Positions 35,013-40,848 of a stretch of DNA of 43,517 nt are shown piece by piece. A program made the translations under genes and the position numbers. A model generated the notes under the pieces. That model did no database searches and was not told where the DNA came from. It was given only the letters and a program-made list of their open reading frames with translations. How positions within the stretch are numbered: position 1 is the stretch's first letter; each line of letters begins with the position of its first letter. Source of the stretch: a virus; the IMG/VR virus record IMGVR_UViG_3300045789_000886, positions 1 through 43,517 of that record; one strand, given 5' to 3'.

Positions 35013-35254
35013 GTAAACGTTCCTTAGAGGAACTATTTGACTTAATCCACCTCAAGCAGGCTGAACACATTTTGTCATTGCTTGAGAGCGGCGAACTTAC
35101 CGCACAGGAGATTAATGCCATTAATAAGTTCCTATCAGACAACAGCGTCACAGGCGTTAAGAAATCTAACAAATCCCTTCAAAACCTATCCGCAGGATTA
35201 GATAAATTCAACCAGTCCGGCAATGTAGCCGAGTTCCGCAAAGTATCTAACTAA
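35009..35254 (+). CDS. terminase small subunit, T7 gp18-like
   Basis: 81 aa (T7 gp18 is 89). Two short helices around LEELFDLIHLKQAEHILSLLESGE and then QEINAINKFLSDN correspond to the T7 gp18 helix pair (TAMAQRMLADLS ... YNAINKLLD). It recognises concatemer DNA and regulates the large terminase. It starts inside the HNH stop codon (ATGA), and the position matches the T7 order. Confidence 0.8.
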   Translation: MSKRSLEELFDLIHLKQAEHILSLLESGELTAQEINAINKFLSDNSVTGVKKSNKSLQNLSAGLDKFNQSGNVAEFRKVSN

Positions 35255-35282
35255 TGCCCCAATCAAAAAGGAAAAACCTATT

Positions 35283-35540
35283 ATGTTTATGTCTCTTCTT
35301 GGCAAGCTTGCTCTTATCGCTATCAAAGCCATCGGTTTACGCGGAGCAAAGAAGCTCTTACTTAGAACCGCAGAAGTTGTTAAAGACAGCACTGACAACG
35401 AACTCGACGACCAAGGCTACGCGTTACTTAAAACCCTCATGCGTGATGGCGACGGTGACAGCTATAAAGCCCAAATTGAAGCCGGACGCGCAATGCGTAA
35501 GGTGGATAAAAATAAGCGAGCCGCGCTTAAAGAAGGTTAA
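35283..35540 (+). CDS. hypothetical protein between terminase subunits (85 aa)
   Basis: AAAGGAAAAA upstream supports ATG 35283. Residues 2-20 are hydrophobic with interspersed Lys/Arg (LLGKLALIAIKAIGLRGAKKLL), an amphipathic or short membrane-contacting helix; the rest is charged. In T7 this interval holds the Rz/Rz1 spanin pair; I see no clear spanin features. Codon usage here is typical of the phage, unlike the overlapping frame from 35254, so this is the real gene in the interval. Confidence 0.65.
   Translation: MFMSLLGKLALIAIKAIGLRGAKKLLLRTAEVVKDSTDNELDDQGYALLKTLMRDGDGDSYKAQIEAGRAMRKVDKNKRAALKEG
35499..35505 (+). promoter_or_regulatory. Shine-Dalgarno implying an ATA start for the endolysin
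   Basis: AAGGTGG lies six bases before ATA at 35512. Translation from there gives (M)SEPRLKKVNPSLVDVV, exactly how short M15 endolysins usually begin. No ATG, GTG or TTG in the frame has a ribosome site. Confidence 0.55.
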
Positions 35541-35904
35541 CCCTTCCCTAGTAGACGTCGTCCGTCGTGCAAAATCCTTATCGCCTATTGAATTCCAAGT
35601 TGCCTATCAAGGTGGCTATCGATCGGCTAAACAACAGAATGTCTTGTACCACAAAAATGCCTCAGAGCTAGACGGCTACAACCACCTTTCACGTCACCAA
35701 TCAGGACGAGCAGTAGACCTAGTAGCCTATGTAAACGGTAAGCCTACATGGAAGCTAGGACACCTCTCTATTGTAGCCGCCTCAATGATGCAAGCAGCGT
35801 TAGAACTCAATGTCCCTATTAAATGGGGCGGTTTCTGGCCGGACTTTAAAGACTTACCACACTTCGAATTACTCTCAACTGACGCCCTGTTAACGCAGGG
35901 TTAA
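35512..35904 (+). CDS. M15-family endolysin (L-Ala-D-Glu/D-Ala peptidase-like)
   Basis: 130 aa if started at ATA 35512. The M15 zinc-peptidase pattern is intact: YQGGYRSAKQQ, then SRHQSGRAVD with His62 and Asp69, then PHFE with His117 and Glu119. It should cut peptidoglycan cross-links at lysis and is the only apparently active wall hydrolase in the window. Alternative starts are ATG 35446, and ATG 35254, which adds a signal-peptide-like stretch but with atypical codons and across the 85-aa gene. The stop is followed at once by the large terminase ribosome site. Confidence 0.85.
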   Translation: MSEPRLKKVNPSLVDVVRRAKSLSPIEFQVAYQGGYRSAKQQNVLYHKNASELDGYNHLSRHQSGRAVDLVAYVNGKPTWKLGHLSIVAASMMQAALELNVPIKWGGFWPDFKDLPHFELLSTDALLTQG

Positions 35905-35909
35905 GGAGG
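35903..35909 (+). promoter_or_regulatory. Shine-Dalgarno implying an ATA start for terL
   Basis: AAGGAGG, overlapping the endolysin stop, is the strongest ribosome site in the region. The only ATG near it (35921) opens a three-codon frame. In the terL frame the first usable codon is ATA at 35914, giving (M)QDDNLEGVINEQ. Confidence 0.55.
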
Positions 35910-35913
35910 AAAT

Positions 35914-37710
35914 ATACAAGATGATAACTTAGAAGGTGTTATCAATGAACAGTCCTTTGAAACGCCCACAGAGGCACACACAGAGACGTTAGTAGAACAA
36001 GAACTAAGTGTAGGCGAGCAGGAAGACGCCGCGTACGAAAGCCTTATGCAAGACCTAAAGGACAACTTTAGCTTCTTCCTCTACATGATATGGAAACACC
36101 TTCAACTACCAGACCCCACAGCACTTCAATACAACATTGGCACCTACCTAGCGAATGGCCCAGAGCGTTCCATAATCGAAGCATTTCGAGGTTGCGGCAA
36201 ATCATTTGTCACCTCAGCGTTCGTCGTTTGGTTACTATTCCGTGACCCACAAATCAAGGTAATGGTTATATCAGCAACGAAGGAACGAGCCGATGCCTTC
36301 TCATCATTCACCAAGCGTCTAATCGCAGAAGTGGACTTTCTCAAACACCTCACACCCACAGCCGGACAACGCGATTCGCTTATTGCGTTTGACGTTGGGC
36401 CTGCAATTACTGACCACTCCCCTTCCTTAAAGTCTGCTTCTATTACAGGACAGATAACAGGTAGCCGTGCGAACGTAATCATTGCGGATGACATTGAGGT
36501 TCCAAGTAACTCATACACTCAAGATGCACGTGACAAACTGTCTGAACTGGTAAAAGAGTTCGACGCTATTATTAAACCATACGACTCACGCACAATGGCT
36601 GAGAAGCCCCGTATCATCTATCTTGGTACACCCCAGACCGAAATGTCTCTCTACAATACTCTTCGTGAACGTGGCTATCAGTGCCGTATATGGCCTCTTA
36701 TCTTCCCTAAAGAAGAAGAGTTGTCACATTACAAAGGCGCACTATCACCATACGTCACAGAACCCTTAGAGCAAGACCAAACGTTAGTCGGTTCCTCAAC
36801 AGAGCCTACGCGATTCGACATGGTGGACATAGAGAAACGCCGCTTGTCCTATGGCAAAGCAGGGTTCGCCTTACAGTTCATGCTAGACACTGCGTTATCT
36901 GATGGTAACAAGTACCCGCTCAAACTCAGCGACCTAGTTGTAATGGACGTCAGCCGTACCAAGGCACCTGTAGAATTCACAGTCATGCGTAACAAGGACA
37001 CATTGTTAGACGTTGAGTCCGTTGGCTTAGCTGGTGACAGATATTACCGACCATATTGGGTATCTAAGGAACGCCAAGAGTACACAGGAAAGGTAATGGT
37101 CATTGACCCGTCAGGTCGTGGTAGCGATGAAACTACGTGGTGCATAGCTTATATGTACGCAGGTAACGTATTCATACCCGAAGTTGGTGGCTCAAGTGAT
37201 GGCTACACAGACTCTGTGCTTACGAAGGTTGCTAAGATAGCGAAGTCACATAAGGTGAACGCTGTGCTTGTAGAGAGTAACTTTGGTGATGGCATGTTCT
37301 CACAGCTACTCAAACCTTACTTAACGAAGTACTACCCGTGCAGTATTGAAGAGGTACGCCAATCACAACAAAAAGAACGTCGCATTATCGACACCCTTGA
37401 ACCAGTGACTATGCAACATCGACTTATCATTGACCCAAAGGTAATCACGGATGACTTAGAACAGTGTGAGCAGGATTTGTCATACTCGTTGTTCTACCAA
37501 CTATCACGATTGACAGCAGACAGAGGCTCGCTTCGCCATGATGACAGACTAGATGCACTCGCTATGGCAGTGGCTTACTGGTTAGCTCAGATGGATGCAG
37601 ACGCCAGCAGCTTAGAAGCTATACGACGTGAGGAAGAGTTGGAAGAATTCTTAATAAAGTACATAACAGGCTTTGAAGTCAGCCCAGACTTATGGATGGA
37701 CGCTGGTTAA
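35914..37710 (+). CDS. terminase large subunit, T7 gp19-like
   Basis: 598 aa if started at ATA 35914, or 554 from ATG 36046 (T7 gp19 is 586). Walker A is FRGCGKS (Lys96 in the long form), Walker B IIADDIE (Asp192, Asp193, Glu195) and the coupling motif YLGTPQTEMS. The nuclease domain has VIDPSGRGSDETTW, VESNFGDGMF and HDDRLDAL. It packages DNA through the portal and cuts concatemers. The 44-residue extension before Met36046 is open, acidic and protein-like. The last 20 codons recur at 38.6 kb. Confidence 0.93.
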   Translation: MQDDNLEGVINEQSFETPTEAHTETLVEQELSVGEQEDAAYESLMQDLKDNFSFFLYMIWKHLQLPDPTALQYNIGTYLANGPERSIIEAFRGCGKSFVTSAFVVWLLFRDPQIKVMVISATKERADAFSSFTKRLIAEVDFLKHLTPTAGQRDSLIAFDVGPAITDHSPSLKSASITGQITGSRANVIIADDIEVPSNSYTQDARDKLSELVKEFDAIIKPYDSRTMAEKPRIIYLGTPQTEMSLYNTLRERGYQCRIWPLIFPKEEELSHYKGALSPYVTEPLEQDQTLVGSSTEPTRFDMVDIEKRRLSYGKAGFALQFMLDTALSDGNKYPLKLSDLVVMDVSRTKAPVEFTVMRNKDTLLDVESVGLAGDRYYRPYWVSKERQEYTGKVMVIDPSGRGSDETTWCIAYMYAGNVFIPEVGGSSDGYTDSVLTKVAKIAKSHKVNAVLVESNFGDGMFSQLLKPYLTKYYPCSIEEVRQSQQKERRIIDTLEPVTMQHRLIIDPKVITDDLEQCEQDLSYSLFYQLSRLTADRGSLRHDDRLDALAMAVAYWLAQMDADASSLEAIRREEELEEFLIKYITGFEVSPDLWMDAG

Positions 37711-37735
37711 TTAAAAGGCCCTAGTTTGGGCCTTT
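37651..37735 (+). repeat. direct repeat, copy 1: terL 3' end plus terminator
   Basis: The last ~60 bp of terL and its terminator, repeated at 38624-38708 in the same orientation with only a handful of changes. The two copies bracket the minus-strand SieB-like gene. Confidence 0.92.
37714..37735 (+). terminator. bidirectional terminator after terL
   Basis: Perfect eight-pair stem AAAGGCCC/GGGCCTTT (37714-37721 with 37728-37735), loop tagttt, with A and T flanks on both sides. It can end terL transcripts and, on the other strand, the SieB-like transcript. Confidence 0.85.
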
Positions 37736-37751
37736 ATTACATACATCTGCG

Positions 37752-38573
37752 TTAATAAGGTATGGTAAATTTACCGATTACTTCTTCTTTTAATTCTTGT
37801 TCAATGGCGTATCTGGTTGCACCATTTAAAGTGAATACCACTCCATCAAGAAGAGAACTGAATACCCCTACATATTTACTATACTCCAAGCCAGACAAAT
37901 CTGAATTACCGAAGCAGGTAGTCAGTATTCGTAAGTCTATGCCTTCCACGTCTACTTTTCCTCTTAGGAGGTCGAGCACAGGTTTGTATTGACTTGATTC
38001 TCTAAACTTATCAAAAGCTTTCTGTATTTCTACGTCATACATAGCCTGTACTTTACCAGATATTTCTTTACTCAGACTAACTACATTGTCATCATAAATT
38101 TCAGCGACAACATCAAGAAATCCTAGCTTTATTAACTCATACGTATCTCTCTTGCTTACTTTAGAGGTACTGCCATCAAGTAGAGCGTAGAGATATTCTT
38201 TTTCTATAGATGGTAAGTGTATGAACGTTTTATCAAAATTCTCATGCATCCTAGCTTTTTCTTTTATAGCTATTTGTGTGTTTTCTCGTTTTTTCGCCTC
38301 CACTTCTATTACCTTAGAAGCCTTGTAATATAAAACCTCCACTATTACTAAAAAACAGTAGAGGATTAGTATTGCTAATACCAAAGAAGAAAAGAGAAGT
38401 ACATAATCAGTAAAACTTAACAGTTGCCCAGTGTTCAACTTAACAACACTTACTAAAATTACCTTATTTAGAAAATAGGCGACGATGCTTAAAACTACAG
38501 CACAAGAGAAAATGAGTTTTTTAAACCCTAGTCTTCCCAGAAAAAACTCAGTAATACTTTTAATACCATCCAT
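37752..38573 (-). CDS. SieB-like superinfection exclusion membrane protein
   Basis: 273 aa from the ATG at 38573 (GGAG ten bases upstream; an ATG at 38612 adds 13 residues without a site). Two hydrophobic helices lie at about residues 17-40 and 52-78. A cytoplasmic part follows, with the SieB-like plan 'LPSIEKEYLYALLDGST...YELIKLGFLDV', comparable to the LT..EK..L..FI......L...GIL region of phage SieB proteins. SieB aborts infection by other phages. Assignment rests on architecture and short pattern similarity. The gene is AT-rich, reversed, and bracketed by the terL-end repeats. Confidence 0.6.
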   Translation of the reverse strand: MDGIKSITEFFLGRLGFKKLIFSCAVVLSIVAYFLNKVILVSVVKLNTGQLLSFTDYVLLFSSLVLAILILYCFLVIVEVLYYKASKVIEVEAKKRENTQIAIKEKARMHENFDKTFIHLPSIEKEYLYALLDGSTSKVSKRDTYELIKLGFLDVVAEIYDDNVVSLSKEISGKVQAMYDVEIQKAFDKFRESSQYKPVLDLLRGKVDVEGIDLRILTTCFGNSDLSGLEYSKYVGVFSSLLDGVVFTLNGATRYAIEQELKEEVIGKFTIPY

Positions 38574-38623
38574 ACACAAGGCACTCCGTGCTAAGTTGGC
38601 ACTTTGGCCCATAGCGTCAAAAA

Positions 38624-38708
38624 TTAATAAAAATACATAACAGGCTTCGAAGTCAGCCCAGACTTATGGATGGACGCTGGTTAATTAAAGGCCCTAGGAT
38701 GGGCCTTT
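38624..38708 (+). repeat. direct repeat, copy 2: remnant of a terL 3' end plus terminator
   Basis: Encodes the same final residues (KYITGFEVSPDLWMDAG, stop) but with a silent TTT to TTC change and different loop bases in the terminator. This fits a remnant from a related phage's terL better than a recent tandem copy. Confidence 0.92.
38687..38708 (+). terminator. second copy of the bidirectional terminator
   Basis: AAAGGCCC/GGGCCTTT (38687-38694 with 38701-38708), loop taggat. It lies just beyond the 3' end of the minus-strand GYQP gene and should insulate it from the SieB-like gene. Confidence 0.82.
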
Positions 38709-38718
38709 AATATGCTTA

Positions 38719-38922
38719 TTAGTCTTTTTTCGGAGGCGGGGCTACTGAGGAACTAGTTAAAGTATTACTTGGAGCTGTGCCTCCTGATGGCGCATTAATT
38801 GGTTGGTGCCCAGCTGTGGGCTGCTGTGCGGGTTGATATCCGTCCTGCACGACTGAGCGAGGCTGGTATCCCTTATCTACTGGCTGATAGCCATTATTAT
38901 TAAGGTCTTTATTTTTGCTCAT
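38719..38922 (-). CDS. GYQP-repeat small protein (partner of DUF6338-like gene)
   Basis: 67 aa. AGGAG six bases before the ATG on the minus strand. Low-complexity and hydrophilic, with four repeats of the form (D/K/A)GYQP or GHQP and a Pro/Ser/Thr tail ending PPPKKD; no membrane segment. It overlaps the end of the upstream membrane gene by 14 bases, so the two are one operon. I recall similar short YQP-repeat proteins next to DUF6338 genes in bacterial genomes and prophages (memory, not checked). Function unknown. Confidence 0.7.
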   Translation of the reverse strand: MSKNKDLNNNGYQPVDKGYQPRSVVQDGYQPAQQPTAGHQPINAPSGGTAPSNTLTSSSVAPPPKKD

Positions 38923-39526
38923 AGGTAGCTCCTAGTGGTGTTATTTTAGTAAATTCTATACAGGACATTTCACCTGACAGTATCAGCACGCCTGCCGTGT
39001 CTGCTTTGGCTCTCTCAAGTCCACCGTCCGCGTTAATTATCCATGACTGTTCTATATAAATTTGCTCAGGAACATGGCCGTCAGATGCAAATGATTTATC
39101 GAAAAAGTAACCACCTATGACTTTGCCATTCTTCAACGTTGCCCTTACCCAGTAACCTTGTCGCTGCCCGAATACGAAGTCCCATGGTTTCTGTATAGGG
39201 TGAGGTGCGTTGTTTTGAAACCATTCTGTCATTCTTATTTTTTTAAAGCCGAAAGCGATTAGCACAGGAAAACCCAATATCGTAAAAGCATAGAACAAAG
39301 CGTAAAAAAATGTACTGTGTTCTGCTAATTCATAATACTCAACAAAGTAAATAGGTGCTAATAAGAATGCGTAATTTATGGAACTGTAAGAAACAGCGTC
39401 TATAAGTTGGATGGAAGCTGTACTGCCGGACGAAGGGACAATCAGCTGGTAAGTTTTAATGCTTATAAAGCCCGGTATTACAAACGCAATAAATAAGACT
39501 AGTTTATCTATTTGCCATATATCCAT
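38909..39526 (-). CDS. DUF6338-like membrane protein
   Basis: 205 aa, AAGGTG five bases before the ATG. Three or so hydrophobic helices occupy residues 8-30, 48-63 and 72-95. A soluble domain follows, with PIQKPWDFVFGQRQGYWVRATLKNGKVIGGYFFDKSFASDG and further strands, a small beta-barrel reminiscent of the DUF6338 family. Predicted inner-membrane protein with a cytosolic sensor-like domain. With the GYQP partner it forms a reversed accessory module next to the SieB-like gene; a defence or exclusion role is inference from context. Confidence 0.65.
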   Translation of the reverse strand: MDIWQIDKLVLFIAFVIPGFISIKTYQLIVPSSGSTASIQLIDAVSYSSINYAFLLAPIYFVEYYELAEHSTFFYALFYAFTILGFPVLIAFGFKKIRMTEWFQNNAPHPIQKPWDFVFGQRQGYWVRATLKNGKVIGGYFFDKSFASDGHVPEQIYIEQSWIINADGGLERAKADTAGVLILSGEMSCIEFTKITPLGATYEQK

Positions 39527-39601
39527 TAAGACACCTTAAAATCCTTATGTAATACACTCAGTTTACTAAGAAAACTTAGGCGTTGACAACTGGTTACTTG
39601 A

Positions 39602-39620
39602 TAACCCACACCCTAGGATA
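39602..39620 (+). promoter_or_regulatory. phage RNA polymerase promoter (copy f), end region
   Basis: TAACCCACACCCTAGGATA, reading rightward into non-coding repeats with no late gene after it. This matches the position of the T7 promoters near the genome ends (phiOR/phiOL), used for replication start or packaging-linked transcription. Confidence 0.75.
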
Positions 39621-39635
39621 AACCCTAAGCCAACA

Positions 39636-39839
39636 CTAGGTATACTCTTAGTCAGTACACTAGGTCTACATTAGGTACACTTTAGGTCTACTCAAGGTAA
39701 TGTATGTATATGATATATGTACTAAGACTAAGAGTAGACCTACAGTCCTTCACTTAGGTAACGTTGACTCATCCTTAGTGGTCTATATGCCCTCCTTCAT
39801 GCTACGTATTCAGTCAAGCATATCCCACGTTAGGTATAC
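39636..39839 (+). repeat. dispersed TAGGTNNAC iterons
   Basis: YTAGGTNNAC at 39636, 39660, 39671, 39682 and 39830, a shortened copy at 39754, and an inverted GTAGACCTA at 39734. Part of the same pattern follows promoter d at 17585-17609. Confidence 0.75.
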
Positions 39840-39863
39840 GCAGCGTCTAAGTATGATGAATAA

Positions 39864-40061
39864 TCAATTAATGTAATCACACACTAAGAGAAACACTAGG
39901 CATGAGAGTACAAAGAAGCCGCCACGGCTTACAAACCCTTTGTAGTCCCTACGCCCGACATAATATCCGACCAATGAACGATACAATGACATAGACTTTT
40001 GTTTAAGTGTCATGCAGGACTCAGCGTCCTCACCTAGATACCACATTCTTGTAGTTGACAT
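39864..40061 (-). CDS. small protein with C-terminal membrane segment (65 aa)
   Basis: AAGGAG seven bases before the ATG on the minus strand supports translation. Residues 1-45 are polar and basic; residues 46-63 (GGFFVLSCLVFLLVCDYI) form one membrane anchor. It follows another short ORF by 11 bases, suggesting a two-gene unit. No family recognised. Confidence 0.5.
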   Translation of the reverse strand: MSTTRMWYLGEDAESCMTLKQKSMSLYRSLVGYYVGRRDYKGFVSRGGFFVLSCLVFLLVCDYIN

Positions 40062-40072
40062 TATGTAACTCC

Positions 40073-40264
40073 TTATCGAGTGTTGGTGATAGGCGTGCGG
40101 TTAACCCTTTTAAAAACATAGTGAAAATCTGTGAGGCTTTTAAATACTTCCACGCCGCAATTATCCCCCCTACACCCCACGTTTACATAGCGATGGATAC
40201 ATAATCCGTTGCATACCCAGTAAACACAGGGCTTACACGCTGCGACTGGCACGAAGCCTGACAC
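40073..40264 (-). CDS. cysteine-rich small ORF (63 aa), doubtful
   Basis: GTG start, the only one in the frame, with weak AGGCGG upstream. Six cysteines fall in the first 38 residues (CKPCVYWVCNGLC...GCRGDNC), then a basic tail. The spacing to the following ORF, which has a good ribosome site, favours a real gene, but the region is repeat-rich and the sequence matches nothing I know. Confidence 0.35.
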   Translation of the reverse strand: MSGFVPVAACKPCVYWVCNGLCIHRYVNVGCRGDNCGVEVFKSLTDFHYVFKRVNRTPITNTR

Positions 40265-40640
40265 AGCGCCGCCTAAACAGGTATGCTATGAAGGCATAAA
40301 GGTTCATAGTGTTATGACTTGAGGTTATCTCTATGTGTCATACCTGACGTTTTAACCATGCGATAACCATACGATAACCATGCGTTTTAACTCATTGCCT
40401 TACTCATTGCCTTACATGAACGCACACACGCAGGGTCTGACATTACGCCATACATTACGCCTACCTATAAGGTAAGACATTACGCCCATACATAAGGCCT
40501 ACACACACCGTTAAGCGTTAGCGTATTACCTAAAAGCCTTGCTTGTTTGATTTAATTATAAATAGTTCATCGACTGAAAGCCTCTACAATACTGGGCTGT
40601 ACGTCCTACCATGAATTAATTATGTATCTTTCTCAGTCTC
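40265..40640. repeat. non-coding region with short tandem repeat families
   Basis: No gene. AACCATRCGAT three times in tandem (40354-40384, last copy partial); ACTCATTGCCTT twice in perfect tandem (40390-40413); ACATTACGCC three times (40440, 40452, 40477); an inverted pair CAGGTATG/CATACCTG (40278-40285 with 40339-40346); and palindrome TACCT-ata-AGGTA (40462-40474). Possible terminal-repeat boundary, replication origin, or integrase arm sites. Confidence 0.7.
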
Positions 40641-40644
40641 ATTC

Positions 40645-40674
40645 TTGACACTAAGCCCACCAATGAGTTTAAAT
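40645..40674 (+). promoter_or_regulatory. host sigma70-type early promoter
   Basis: TTGACA (perfect -35), an 18-base spacer and TTAAAT as -10. It lies upstream of the first early gene, where a T7-like phage must use host polymerase. A start near 40681 would put boxA about 35 bases into the transcript. Confidence 0.55.
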
Positions 40675-40715
40675 ACATCCATCGAAAGGAAGCAGAGACA
40701 CAGCGACCAACGATG

Positions 40716-40727
40716 CGCTCTTTAACA
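40716..40727 (+). promoter_or_regulatory. boxA antitermination site in the early leader
   Basis: CGCTCTTTAACA matches the boxA consensus of rRNA operons (TGCTCTTTAACA) and lambda nut sites (CGCTCTTA..ACA). The following AATTTGATTTT also resembles a 16S leader. It would recruit NusB-NusE (S10) and let host polymerase run through the long early operon. Confidence 0.7.
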
Positions 40728-40778
40728 ATTTGATTTTAAACGGTTGCTTTAAGTGGTCTATACGTTCCGACGTGTAGG

Positions 40779-40818
40779 TCACAATATAGGGTCTTTTAAC
40801 AAGGGCCTTACATTGTGA
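40779..40818 (+). promoter_or_regulatory. long hairpin in the ardA leader
   Basis: TCACAAT (40779-40785) pairs with ATTGTGA (40812-40818). Inside, after one mismatch, TAGGGTC pairs with GGCCTTA using G-U pairs, with an A-rich loop. There is no T-run. It ends 30 bases before the ardA ATG; an RNase III site or leader control element is possible. Confidence 0.6.
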
Positions 40819-40848
40819 TTTAACTAACGACTATTAAGGGTACACATT

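Larger units (their letters stand above)
39527..39863. other. non-coding stretch with promoter and TAGGT iterons
   Basis: 337 bp without a credible gene. It holds a palindrome CTAAG-aaaa-CTTAG (39566-39579) just upstream of the minus-strand operon, phage promoter f, and a cluster of TAGGT-type repeats. It is a candidate for one end of the linear genome, comparable with the short-repeat arrays beside T7 terminal repeats. Confidence 0.6.

Noticed and set aside
35254-35445. ATG 35254 as endolysin start, giving a signal-peptide-like N-terminus
   Set aside because: The extension runs out of frame across the 85-aa gene, uses codons atypical for this phage, has no Shine-Dalgarno, and M15 phage endolysins of this type are about 130 aa. 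The hydrophobic stretch is probably a shadow of the overlapping gene.
35528-35545. Programmed +1 frameshift joining the 85-aa gene to the endolysin at GGT-TAA-C
   Set aside because: It recalls release-factor-type shifts, but the AAGGTGG-ATA start explains the endolysin without it and no slippery codon is convincing.
37762-37992. + strand ORF within the SieB-like gene
   Set aside because: Shadow of the minus-strand gene; no start signal.
40354-40486. CRISPR array
   Set aside because: Repeats are 10-12 bp, tandem or irregularly spaced, with no uniform spacers.
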